A stretch of DNA of 53,150 bases from Campylobacteraceae bacterium (GTDB lineage Bacteria; Campylobacterota; Campylobacteria; Campylobacterales; Sulfurovaceae): the NCBI GenBank assembly GCA_027065385.1, contig JAMOOP010000043.1:1-53150 (forward strand), written 5' to 3'. Both the position numbers and the translations under genes were made by a program. The notes below the pieces were generated by a model that was not told where the DNA came from, did no database searches, and saw only the letters and a program-made list of their open reading frames with translations. Below, one piece after another: positions 9,046 through 16,062 of this stretch (positions are counted from its first letter, which is position 1; each line of letters opens with the position of its first letter).

Positions 9046-9318
9046 ATGAAAAAAGCTGAGTTTATTGATGCTGTAGCAGAGAGAGCAGGTTTATCAAAGA
9101 AAGATGCTAATGAGGCACTGAATGCGATACTAGATACAATTACTGATGCACTAAAAAATGGCAAGACTGTAAGTTTTATTGGTTTTGGTTCATTTTCTAC
9201 TGTAAAAAGAGCTGCAAGGGAGGCTAGAGTTCCTTTAACTGGAAAAACTGTAAAAATTCCAGAGAGAAATGCTGTTAAATTTAAAGTTGGTAAATCTTTA
9301 AAAGATGCAGTAGCGTAG
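9046..9318 (+). CDS. hup: HU-family DNA-binding protein
   Basis: The product is a 90-residue nucleoid protein that bends and compacts DNA as a dimer. The N-terminal helical body begins MKKAEFIDAVAERAG, and the DNA-binding beta arm carries FGSFSTVKRAAREARVP and the conserved TGKTVKIPERNAVKFKVGK segment. Length equals the family norm. It is the only HU/IHF gene in the window. AAAAGGAAC precedes the ATG. It is followed by a hairpin and tRNA-Leu. Confidence 0.95.
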   Translation: MKKAEFIDAVAERAGLSKKDANEALNAILDTITDALKNGKTVSFIGFGSFSTVKRAAREARVPLTGKTVKIPERNAVKFKVGKSLKDAVA

Positions 9319-9354
9319 TTTAACAACTATTTAAGTTTCATAATTGTATAATTT

Positions 9355-9376
9355 CATTCCAATTTTTATTGGAATG
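9355..9376 (+). other. Perfect 9-bp hairpin directly upstream of tRNA-Leu
   Basis: CATTCCAAT (9355-9363) pairs with ATTGGAATG (9368-9376) over a TTTT loop, ending one base before the tRNA. It could end hup transcription, but no T run follows. It could equally be the 5' leader structure of the tRNA precursor. Confidence 0.5.
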
Positions 9377-9377
9377 T

Positions 9378-9462
9378 GCCACAGTGATGGAACTGGTAGA
9401 CTTGGTAGACTCAAAATCTTCTGCCTTAGGGCGTGTCGGTTCGAATCCGACCTGTGGTACCA
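9378..9462 (+). tRNA. tRNA-Leu (anticodon CAA)
   Basis: The 85-nt sequence folds as a class II tRNA. Acceptor arm GCCACAG pairs with CTGTGGT (first pair G-U), discriminator A, and CCA is encoded (9460-9462). The anticodon loop reads CTCAAAA, giving CAA for UUG codons. A variable arm with CTGCCTTAGGGCGTG-like sequence and the T arm GTCGGTTCGAATCCGAC follow. The anticodon stem has a T-T mismatch at its second pair. Confidence 0.93.
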
Positions 9463-9519
9463 TAAAGCTTATCTATTTTTTCTTTTAACAATATTAAACC
9501 TATTTTTTTTAAAATAATG

Positions 9520-9528
9520 TGTTATACT
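9520..9528 (+). promoter_or_regulatory. Extended -10 promoter of the Crp/Fnr gene
   Basis: TG-T-TATACT is an extended -10 element. Transcription should start near 9535, leaving a leader of about 13 nt with AAAAAAGG as ribosome-binding site before the ATG at 9548. Confidence 0.5.
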
Positions 9529-9547
9529 TACCATAAAAAAGGTCATT

Positions 9548-10225
9548 ATGAAACATTACGGTATTGAAATATTCAATAAATTAGACCAAGGGTTTGAACA
9601 AGAGTTTATTAAATATGGTAAAATAGTCTCTTTTAAAAAAAAAGATATACCTTTTAATGGAAATGAATTATCCTCTTTTTTCTATATTGTATTAAAAGGT
9701 AAAATCAAAAGCTACCAAATCAATTTTAATAATGATAGAGAACAGACTCTTTTTATATATCGTCAAGGTGATATGTTTGATACTATAACTCTATTAGATG
9801 GGAAACCTCATGAGGTTTTATATGAGGTATTAGAGTCTATAGAATTACTAGAATTACCAATAGAAAAGGTGCGTGAGTGGCTTAGAACAAATGAGCAGTT
9901 TAATAGACACTTTTTTCCTTATATTGCTTCGCAAATGCGTCATACAGAAGAGTTAGCTAGTGACCTATCACTATTTTCAACTTCAGAACGACTCTCTAAA
10001 CTACTACTACAAAATATAAATCCAAATGATAAACACTACTTTCAACTTCTCCAAAATCTATCTAAAACAGAGATAGCGAAACTTTTAGGAACAGTTCGGC
10101 ATGTTGTAGAGAGACATTTAAAAGAGTTGGAAAAAAATAATACTATAGAGACAAGTCGTAAAAATATATTTATAAAAGATGTAAATAGACTTATTAATCA
10201 GACAAAAAATCTACTTTTAAATTAA
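9548..10225 (+). CDS. Crp/Fnr-family transcription regulator
   Basis: The product is a 225-residue activator or repressor with an N-terminal cyclic-nucleotide-binding-like beta barrel (about 15-120), a dimer helix (about 125-150) and a winged helix. The recognition helix segment is LSKTEIAKLLGTVRHVVERHLKELEKN at about residues 168-194. The FNR iron-sulphur cysteines are absent; there is no Cys in the protein, so it is not an O2-sensing FNR. The phosphate-binding cassette of cAMP receptors is not evident either, so the signal is unknown. It lies upstream of the Hsp20 genes but is separated by a strong terminator. The palindrome at 10292 could be its operator (inference). Confidence 0.85.
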   Translation: MKHYGIEIFNKLDQGFEQEFIKYGKIVSFKKKDIPFNGNELSSFFYIVLKGKIKSYQINFNNDREQTLFIYRQGDMFDTITLLDGKPHEVLYEVLESIELLELPIEKVREWLRTNEQFNRHFFPYIASQMRHTEELASDLSLFSTSERLSKLLLQNINPNDKHYFQLLQNLSKTEIAKLLGTVRHVVERHLKELEKNNTIETSRKNIFIKDVNRLINQTKNLLLN

Positions 10226-10235
10226 AAAATCTTAC

Positions 10236-10262
10236 AAAATGCTACTTTAGTAGCATTTTTTT
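10236..10262 (+). terminator. Rho-independent terminator after the Crp/Fnr gene
   Basis: AAAATGCTAC pairs with GTAGCATTTT (10-bp stem, TTTA loop) and runs into a T tract at 10256-10262. It is the clearest intrinsic terminator in the window. Confidence 0.85.
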
Positions 10263-10276
10263 CTTCTAATATTTTA

Positions 10277-10282
10277 TATAAT
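10277..10282 (+). promoter_or_regulatory. -10 box of the Hsp20 operon
   Basis: TATAAT lies 54 bp before the first Hsp20 start. The predicted transcription start, near 10289, is just before the palindrome at 10292-10310. Confidence 0.45.
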
Positions 10283-10291
10283 TCCAATATA

Positions 10292-10310
10292 TTTAGTCAA
10301 TAAGACTAAA
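10292..10310 (+). promoter_or_regulatory. Palindrome TTTAGTC-N5-GACTAAA, possible operator
   Basis: A perfect 7-bp inverted repeat with AATAA spacer lies between the -10 box and the ribosome-binding site of the first Hsp20 gene. It is not CIRCE (TTAGCACTC-N9-GAGTGCTAA) nor a consensus FNR or CRP site. It may bind a repressor or form a leader hairpin. Confidence 0.4.
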
Positions 10311-10335
10311 GTAGTTTAAAAAAAAAGGATAAATT

Positions 10336-10773
10336 ATGTTAGTAAAAAGATATGAACCATTTAATGATATTAGAAGAAGTTTTGATTTAGTAAATCAAAT
10401 AATTAATTCAGTTGAGAGAAGAGCAGAAACAAGCTCAAATATAGTTGATTTTATTCCTAAAGTTAATACTAGAGAGGGTAAAAATGCTTATCATATAGAG
10501 GTTGAATTACCTGGTATTAAAAAAGAGGAAGTTGATGTTAAAGTAGATGGTAATGTTCTTACTATTTCAGGTGAGAGAACTTTAAGAGATGAAGTAAAAG
10601 AGGAAGATTATCATAAAGTAGAAAGTAGATATGGAGTGTTTTCAAGAAGCTTTACTTTACCTGAAAAAGTAGATGTTGAACATATTCATGCTGAAAGTGA
10701 AAATGGTATTGTAGAGATAATTATTCCAAAACTAACTATAGATACAAGTAGCAGAAAAATTGAAATTAAATAA
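10336..10773 (+). CDS. Hsp20 small heat-shock protein 1, cytoplasmic
   Basis: The product is a 145-residue alpha-crystallin-type holdase that binds unfolding proteins without ATP. The alpha-crystallin domain spans about residues 40-135, with YHIEVELPGIKKEEVDVKV, the HKVESRYGVFSRSFTLPE strand and ENGIVEIIIPK. The C-terminal extension is short and ends in IEIK. No signal peptide. AAAAAGGAT precedes the ATG. It is first of three Hsp20 genes spaced 10 bp apart, apparently one operon. It is about 40 percent alike by eye to the second copy, so an old tandem duplication is likely. Confidence 0.92.
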   Translation: MLVKRYEPFNDIRRSFDLVNQIINSVERRAETSSNIVDFIPKVNTREGKNAYHIEVELPGIKKEEVDVKVDGNVLTISGERTLRDEVKEEDYHKVESRYGVFSRSFTLPEKVDVEHIHAESENGIVEIIIPKLTIDTSSRKIEIK

Positions 10774-10783
10774 GGAGGAGATT

Positions 10784-11212
10784 ATGAGCAGTATTAAAGA
10801 GAAAACAAAAGAGTTACTAGAAAATGTTGAAGAGAAAGTAGAACAAGGTGTAGAGGTAGTTAAAGAGACATTTGATAATGTAGCAAGACATCTACCTTTA
10901 GCAAACTTTGCAAAACATAGCAGTGATACTTATGATATTGAGATAGATTTACCAGGTGTAAAAAAAGAGGATATTGAACTAAAAATTGAAGATGACTATT
11001 TAACAGTTAATGCTGTAAGAAAAACTAAAAATGAGATTAAAAAAGAGGATTACTATCTATGTGAAAGTAACTTTGGACTAATCTCAAGAAGCTTTATTCT
11101 TCCAAAAGATATAGATAGAGATAAAATCTCTGCTAATTTAGAGAATGGAAGATTATATATCTCTTTGGAAAAAGAGGAAAAAAGAAAAGCAAAAAGTATT
11201 TCTATTAAATAA
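10784..11212 (+). CDS. Hsp20 small heat-shock protein 2, cytoplasmic
   Basis: The product is a 142-residue alpha-crystallin-domain chaperone. The N-terminal 45 residues are a charged helix (SIKEKTKELLENVEEKVEQG) unlike copy 1, followed by YDIEIDLPGVKKEDIELKI and CESNFGLISRSFILPK. An in-frame TTG at 10760 would overlap the preceding gene, but the ATG at 10784 has a strong AAGGAGGAG four bases before it and is chosen. The C terminus ends SISIK, a possible I-x-I oligomerisation motif. Separate N-terminal arms suggest it forms mixed or distinct oligomers with copy 1. Confidence 0.9.
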   Translation: MSSIKEKTKELLENVEEKVEQGVEVVKETFDNVARHLPLANFAKHSSDTYDIEIDLPGVKKEDIELKIEDDYLTVNAVRKTKNEIKKEDYYLCESNFGLISRSFILPKDIDRDKISANLENGRLYISLEKEEKRKAKSISIK

Positions 11213-11222
11213 AGGAGATAGT

Positions 11223-11741
11223 ATGTTTAAAAAAATTATAACAACGGCACTTTTGGCATCTTTGCCAATAGTGACACTTAATGCTGATAGTAATATTACA
11301 AAAAATCCATTTGCTAATGACCCTATGTTTAAAGATTTTCAAAAACTTCAAGCAGATATGAATAAGATTTTTGAGAACTTTCATAAAGAGTTTTTTAATA
11401 ATATAACAATTCCAAAAATTCCAATTAATTTGGATAGTGGATTTTCAGTATCGGTCAAAACAGATGTTATAGATAAAGGTGATTATTATGAAGTAAAAGC
11501 TGATTTACCTGGTGTAGAAGAGAAAGCTATTAAAGTTAATGTAAAAGATAATATCTTATCAATAGAGGCAAAAACTGAAAAGAGTAAAGAGGATAAAAAA
11601 GATAATAAAATTATAAAACAAGAGAGATTTGTAGGAAATTTCTATAGAGCTATGAGTCTGCCTAGTGATGCCAATAGTGATAAAATGACAACGAGTTATA
11701 AAAATGGTGTTTTAACTGTAAATATTCCTAAGAAAAAGTAG
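11223..11741 (+). CDS. Hsp20-family protein with Sec signal peptide, predicted periplasmic
   Basis: The product has 172 residues. Residues 1-21 (FKKIITTALLASLPIVTLNA then DS) form a classical signal peptide with two Lys, a hydrophobic core and an A-x-A-like cleavage site after Ala21. The mature protein has a helical stretch (FKDFQKLQADMNKIFENF) and then an alpha-crystallin domain (YYEVKADLPGVEEKAIKV, ERFVGNFYRAMSLP, NGVLTVNIPKK). An upstream in-frame start at 11145 lies inside the previous gene and lacks a ribosome-binding site; ATG 11223 follows AAAGGAGATA. It is the third gene of the Hsp20 operon, so cytoplasm and periplasm may be protected together. Confidence 0.88.
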   Translation: MFKKIITTALLASLPIVTLNADSNITKNPFANDPMFKDFQKLQADMNKIFENFHKEFFNNITIPKIPINLDSGFSVSVKTDVIDKGDYYEVKADLPGVEEKAIKVNVKDNILSIEAKTEKSKEDKKDNKIIKQERFVGNFYRAMSLPSDANSDKMTTSYKNGVLTVNIPKKK

Positions 11742-11749
11742 ATAATAGA

Positions 11750-11758
11750 TGTTATAAT
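11750..11758 (+). promoter_or_regulatory. Extended -10 promoter of pfkA
   Basis: TG-T-TATAAT is a consensus extended -10 element, 32 bp before the pfkA start. It indicates that pfkA is transcribed separately from the Hsp20 operon. Confidence 0.55.
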
Positions 11759-11790
11759 CTCCACTAAAAAATTAATAGGAAATTAAATAT

Positions 11791-12768
11791 ATGGCTGCTA
11801 TAGCAATTATGACTTCTGGTGGAGATTGTGCAGGTATGAACCCTGCTATTAAATATTTTGTAGAGCATGTAATTTTACACAATTTAGAGCCATACTTAAT
11901 ATATGATGGATTAAAAGGTTTAATTGATAATAATATTAAAAAAGTTACCTTAAATGATGTTCAAGGAATTATCCATTTAGGTGGTACTATTATTGGTAGT
12001 TCTCGTTCTAAACGATTTTTTGAGTATAAATATAGAGAACAGGCTTTTAATAATTTAAACGAGTTAGGTATAGATAAAATTATAGTTCTAGGTGGAGATG
12101 GTTCATTTAGGGCTATGAATACTTTTTATAAAGATTTTGGAGTAAAATTTATTGGAATTCCTGCTACTATTGATAATGATATTTATGGAACAGAGTACTG
12201 TTTAGGGGTTGATACAGCCTTAAATATAATTAGAAGTGCAATAGACTCAATACGAGATACAGCATCATCATTTAAAAGAGCATTTGTTATTGAGACTATG
12301 GGACGAGAGTCTGGATATTTAGCTCTGATTTCTGCCATAACTTCAGGTGCAGAGATATGTGTAATACCTGAAATGCCTTATGATTTAGACTTTAAAGAGA
12401 AACAGATAAAAAAAGATGTTGCCAATGGAAAAAGATATGTTTTAGCAGTAGTAGCGGAGGGAACCAATAAAACGAAAGAGATTTATAACTTTTTAAGAAA
12501 TGAGGTTGGAATGGATACACGAGTAACTGTTCTAGGACATATTCAAAGAGGAGGGAATCCAACTGTTTTTGATAGATTAATGGCTAGTAATTTTATTAAA
12601 CACTCAATTCAAAGAATTTTAGAAAAAGATTGTAAAGGAGAAGTTGTTGTTTATAAAAATTCAGCTATAGAATTTATTACAATAGACTATATTACATCAC
12701 ACAAATATAAAATATCTAATGCCTTAATGGGGCTTTATAGTATAGACTATTGTGGGAATAAGTGCTAA
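11791..12768 (+). CDS. pfkA: ATP-dependent 6-phosphofructokinase
   Basis: It phosphorylates fructose 6-phosphate to fructose 1,6-bisphosphate, committing sugar to glycolysis in the cytoplasm. Its 325 residues fit bacterial PfkA. GGD of the nucleotide loop is at residue 10. GGDGS is at residues 101-105, with Gly104 marking an ATP enzyme (pyrophosphate enzymes have Asp). PATIDND is at 124-130 without the Lys of pyrophosphate enzymes, and GHIQRGGNP is near 250. PfkA is absent from most studied Campylobacterota, which run this step only backwards. Its 3' end overlaps the converging PTS gene by 4 bp, and the pair forms a sugar-use locus. Confidence 0.93.
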   Translation: MAAIAIMTSGGDCAGMNPAIKYFVEHVILHNLEPYLIYDGLKGLIDNNIKKVTLNDVQGIIHLGGTIIGSSRSKRFFEYKYREQAFNNLNELGIDKIIVLGGDGSFRAMNTFYKDFGVKFIGIPATIDNDIYGTEYCLGVDTALNIIRSAIDSIRDTASSFKRAFVIETMGRESGYLALISAITSGAEICVIPEMPYDLDFKEKQIKKDVANGKRYVLAVVAEGTNKTKEIYNFLRNEVGMDTRVTVLGHIQRGGNPTVFDRLMASNFIKHSIQRILEKDCKGEVVVYKNSAIEFITIDYITSHKYKISNALMGLYSIDYCGNKC

Positions 12769-14138
12769 GTTAAACTCTTTATAGCCTCAGCCACCTTTTC
12801 AGCTCTAGTTCCTAAAACTATCTGAATGGTGGTATCACTTGGTCTAATTACACCTTTAGCTCCAAGTTTTAAAAACTTTTCATCTTTTAAATCTTTAGAT
12901 GATTTTACCTCCATTCTAAGCCTTGTAATACAAGCATCTGTTGAGATAATATTATCCTCTCCTCCTAATGCTTCTATAAAAGCTAAGGTTTCATTTGATA
13001 CTTTAGACTCTTGATTTTCTACCTCATCAGCTCCAAAAATATTTAGTTTAAATAGTTTAATTGTATAGTAAGAGATAATAAAATAGATAACTCCAAAAAC
13101 TGCTCCAATAGGTAAAATTAATATTGGATTTTTTGCCAATTTATAGTTAATAATATAATCAAATAGTCCTGCTGAAAAACCAAAACCGTGATGAATATCC
13201 ATAAATTGAGCTGTAGCCAAAGCGACCCCTGTTAATATTGCATGGATTAAATAGAGCAAGGGTGCTTCAAACATAAATAGAAACTCTAAAGGCTCTGTAA
13301 TTCCTGTTAAAAAAGAGGTAAAAGCTACACCTCCTAAAATAGCTCCTACTCTTTTTCTTGCCTCTTTAGGGGTTGTAAGATAGATAGATAGTGCCATTGC
13401 TGGAAGTCCAAACATCATTACAATATAAAAGCCTGACATATAAGCCCCTGCACTCTCATCTCCTGCAAAAAAACGGTTTAAATCTCCATTTGCTACAACT
13501 GTAACCCCATCTTTAACATAGCTATAGTCTCCTAACTGAAACCAAAAAACAGAGTTTAATATATGGTGAAGACCTAGAGGAATAAGCAGTCTATTTAATA
13601 CCCCATAGATAAAAGTTCCTATCTCATTTAAAGATATAATATAGTGTGAAAAGGCATCTATTCCACTTTGAGCATAGTGCCAAAAGTAACCTGCTACTAT
13701 TCCTATAATAATAGCTGATATAGAAGTAATAATAGGAACAAATCTTTTTCCTGCAAAAAAACCTAAAAATTCAGGTAGTTTAATATTATGGAAACGGTTA
13801 TATAGTGTTCCTGCTAATACTCCTATAATTATACCAATAAAAACACCCATATTTAAATCTTTATCTATTTGCAGATATACAGCTTTAGATATTAAAAGTC
13901 CAACTCCAGCAGATAGTGCTGCAGCCCCATCACTATTTTTAGCTAGTCCATAAGCTATTCCAATAGCAAAGAGTAAATCAAGGTTTGAAAATATAGCCTC
14001 TCCTGATACTTTCATAATATTTGCTATATCACCTGTAAATATATCACCAAATCCAAGCCGAAGTAGAATAGCAGCTATTGGAAGAACTGCTATTGGAGTC
14101 ATTAGAGCTTTACCTATTTTTTGTAAGAAGTTAAACAT
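12765..14138 (-). CDS. PTS glucose/N-acetylglucosamine-type permease, EIICB
   Basis: The product is a 457-residue inner-membrane sugar permease that phosphorylates its substrate during uptake. The EIIC domain (about 1-360) is polytopic and contains GITEPLEFLFMF, the sugar-site GITEP motif of the glucose superfamily. The EIIB domain (about 385-457) carries the phospho-cysteine in STDACITRLRMEV. No EIIA domain is fused, so it depends on a separate EIIA; one is encoded at 37005. Substrate could be glucose, N-acetylglucosamine or maltose-like sugar and cannot be fixed by eye. Stop is TAG, overlapping pfkA by 4 bp. EI and HPr are not in the window. Confidence 0.9.
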   Translation of the reverse strand: MFNFLQKIGKALMTPIAVLPIAAILLRLGFGDIFTGDIANIMKVSGEAIFSNLDLLFAIGIAYGLAKNSDGAAALSAGVGLLISKAVYLQIDKDLNMGVFIGIIIGVLAGTLYNRFHNIKLPEFLGFFAGKRFVPIITSISAIIIGIVAGYFWHYAQSGIDAFSHYIISLNEIGTFIYGVLNRLLIPLGLHHILNSVFWFQLGDYSYVKDGVTVVANGDLNRFFAGDESAGAYMSGFYIVMMFGLPAMALSIYLTTPKEARKRVGAILGGVAFTSFLTGITEPLEFLFMFEAPLLYLIHAILTGVALATAQFMDIHHGFGFSAGLFDYIINYKLAKNPILILPIGAVFGVIYFIISYYTIKLFKLNIFGADEVENQESKVSNETLAFIEALGGEDNIISTDACITRLRMEVKSSKDLKDEKFLKLGAKGVIRPSDTTIQIVLGTRAEKVAEAIKSLT

Positions 14139-14215
14139 TTTTGTGCCTATATATTTTTTAATAGAATATTATCATACCACCTCTTCTATTGACTTTGAAA
14201 TTAGGTGATATAGGC

Positions 14216-14221
14216 TATAAT
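14216..14221 (+). promoter_or_regulatory. -10 box of nspC
   Basis: TATAAT lies 31 bp before the nspC ATG, in the 113-bp gap divergent from the PTS gene; TTAGGAG serves as ribosome-binding site. Confidence 0.4.
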
Positions 14222-14251
14222 TTGAGATTATTATTAGGAGAATAAAATTAT

Positions 14252-15367
14252 ATGAAAACACCATATTGGTTATTAGAAGAGGAGCTATTAGAGAGAAATT
14301 TAAAAATACTATCCTCTGTAAAAGAAAGAACAGGGATTAAAATACTATTAGCACTAAAGGGTTACGCTTTATGGCAAAGTTTTGATTTAGTATCTAAATA
14401 TCTTAATGGGTGTTGTGCTAGTGGATTGCATGAGGCTATTTTATCTCATGAGGAGTTTAAAAAAGAGACACATACATACTCTCCTGCTTTTAAAGATGAA
14501 GATATAGAAGATATTGCTAAAATCTCAGACCATATAGTATTTAACTCACCAAATCAGTTTAAAAGATTTTACTCTTTAGTAAAAGAGATTAATCCTAATA
14601 TCTCAATAGGGCTTAGAGTAAATCCAGAATATTCAGAAGCTCCTGTTGAGATATATAATCCTTGTGGATTATACTCAAGACTTGGAACAACTCTAAAAAA
14701 TTTTGATAACTCTATAGTAGAAAATCTTAATGGTTTACACTTTCATGCACTTTGTGAACAAGACTCTATAGCTTTAGAGAAGGTTTTAGAGATCTTTGAA
14801 GATAAGTTTGGAGAGTATTTTAAAAACTTAAAATGGGTAAATTTTGGAGGTGGACACCATATTACAAAAAAGGGTTATAATATTGAAAAACTTATAGATA
14901 TTTTAAATAGATTTAAAGATAAATATCCACATTTAGATGTCTATTTAGAGTTGGGTGAAGCTGTTGGTTGGGAGACAGGGGTTTTGGTATCCTCTATATT
15001 GGATATTGTGCATAATGAGATAGATATAGCAATTCTTGACACATCAACAGAGGCACACATGTTAGATACCGTAATTATGCCATATCGCCCTAGCGTAAGA
15101 GGAGGTGGAAAGGCAGGGGAGGAAAAATATACCTATAGATTAGGTGGGAATACATGTTTAGCAGGTGATATTATGGGAGATTATAGTTTTAATAAACCTT
15201 TAAATATAGGAGATAAAATTATATTTGAAGACCAAATGCACTACACTATGGTAAAAGCTACTACTTTTAATGGAATTGCCCTACCCTCTATTGCTATAAA
15301 AAGAAAAAATGGTAAAATAGAGGTAGTTAAAGAGTTTGGATATAAGGAGTTTAAAAATAGACTTTAG
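14252..15367 (+). CDS. nspC: Carboxynorspermidine/carboxyspermidine decarboxylase
   Basis: This is a PLP enzyme of the alanine-racemase-fold decarboxylases that makes spermidine or norspermidine by the carboxy- route used by Campylobacterota. It has 371 residues. Lys36 in LLALKGYAL binds PLP; FGGGHH at about 201 binds the phosphate; ELGEAVGWETG (about 240) and NTCLAGDIMGDY (about 302) hold active-site acid and Cys. The partner dehydrogenase (carboxyspermidine dehydrogenase) is not in the window. The 3' end overlaps the converging RCK gene by 4 bp. Confidence 0.92.
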   Translation: MKTPYWLLEEELLERNLKILSSVKERTGIKILLALKGYALWQSFDLVSKYLNGCCASGLHEAILSHEEFKKETHTYSPAFKDEDIEDIAKISDHIVFNSPNQFKRFYSLVKEINPNISIGLRVNPEYSEAPVEIYNPCGLYSRLGTTLKNFDNSIVENLNGLHFHALCEQDSIALEKVLEIFEDKFGEYFKNLKWVNFGGGHHITKKGYNIEKLIDILNRFKDKYPHLDVYLELGEAVGWETGVLVSSILDIVHNEIDIAILDTSTEAHMLDTVIMPYRPSVRGGGKAGEEKYTYRLGGNTCLAGDIMGDYSFNKPLNIGDKIIFEDQMHYTMVKATTFNGIALPSIAIKRKNGKIEVVKEFGYKEFKNRL

Positions 15368-16062
15368 TATGTAGTCTTTACATATTTTTCAAATCTATCT
15401 AAATCATCATTATATCCAATACATACCATCATATCGCCTCTATCTAGGCGATGTTCTAATCCACTTGTTACAAATAAAAATTGATTACTAAGTCTTCTAT
15501 CTATCATACCAACTAAAATAACACCATGTTGTGAAAAATCAAAATCATCAACCATAATATTATCTAAAAGAGAGTCTTCTGGAATATCTATCTCTCGTAT
15601 AGAGAGGTTCTCTTCTGGAGAGAGTAGATTTCCTATTAATTTTGTGGCTATTGGTTTATTTAAAATATTATATATTCTATTTGCACTTACTTGATAGAGG
15701 TCTATAACTTTTGATGCCCCTGCCATTTTTAATTTTTGGGTTACATGAAAAGAGTCTGATAGTGCAATAATTTTACTTATTGGAAAGAGAGACCTTAAAG
15801 ATAGCGTTAAAAATACATTAAAATGGCTGTCCTCCATAACACAAACTAAATAGTCATCTTCCGTAACTTGTAAATTTTCTAAAGCATTATCATCTGTCAT
15901 ATCTATTTTTATAACATCTAAATATCCATGCTCTTTTGCTTTTTCAAAAGATTGAGTATCGGATACTATAATTATAATATCAAAACCATTTTTTCGTAAC
16001 TCTTTAGTTATAAAAGTACTCCGTTTACTATATCCAAATAAAAATGCTTGTCTATTAGCCAT
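15364..16062 (-). CDS. Soluble RCK (TrkA N + C) potassium-channel regulator
   Basis: The product is a 232-residue cytosolic protein with an N-terminal Rossmann RCK domain (AFLFGYSKRSTFITKELR; ligand-binding acid in IVSDTQS) and a C-terminal TrkA-C domain (SIREIDIPEDSLLDN, RGDMMVCIG). It lacks membrane helices. An upstream in-frame ATG at 16098 would overlap the channel gene by 44 bp. The ATG at 16062 has GGAGAG six bases before it and overlaps by only 8 bp, so it is preferred. Placed directly behind a channel that already has its own RCK module, it probably supplies extra subunits of the gating ring. Another role with a Ktr/Trk transporter is possible. Confidence 0.75.
   Translation of the reverse strand: MANRQAFLFGYSKRSTFITKELRKNGFDIIIIVSDTQSFEKAKEHGYLDVIKIDMTDDNALENLQVTEDDYLVCVMEDSHFNVFLTLSLRSLFPISKIIALSDSFHVTQKLKMAGASKVIDLYQVSANRIYNILNKPIATKLIGNLLSPEENLSIREIDIPEDSLLDNIMVDDFDFSQHGVILVGMIDRRLSNQFLFVTSGLEHRLDRGDMMVCIGYNDDLDRFEKYVKTTY

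Noticed and set aside
9030-9326. 98-codon minus-strand frame opposite hup
   Set aside because: It mirrors the hup gene on the other strand and has no ribosome-binding site; the HU protein is certain.
9548-10225. Oxygen-sensing FNR
   Set aside because: The protein has no cysteines for an iron-sulphur cluster.
10292-10310. CIRCE (HrcA) operator before hsp20
   Set aside because: The palindrome has 7-bp arms and a 5-bp spacer; CIRCE has 9-bp arms TTAGCACTC and a 9-bp spacer.
11791-12768. Pyrophosphate-dependent phosphofructokinase
   Set aside because: Gly104 (GGDGS) and Ala125 (PATIDND) are the ATP-type residues; pyrophosphate enzymes have Asp and Lys there.
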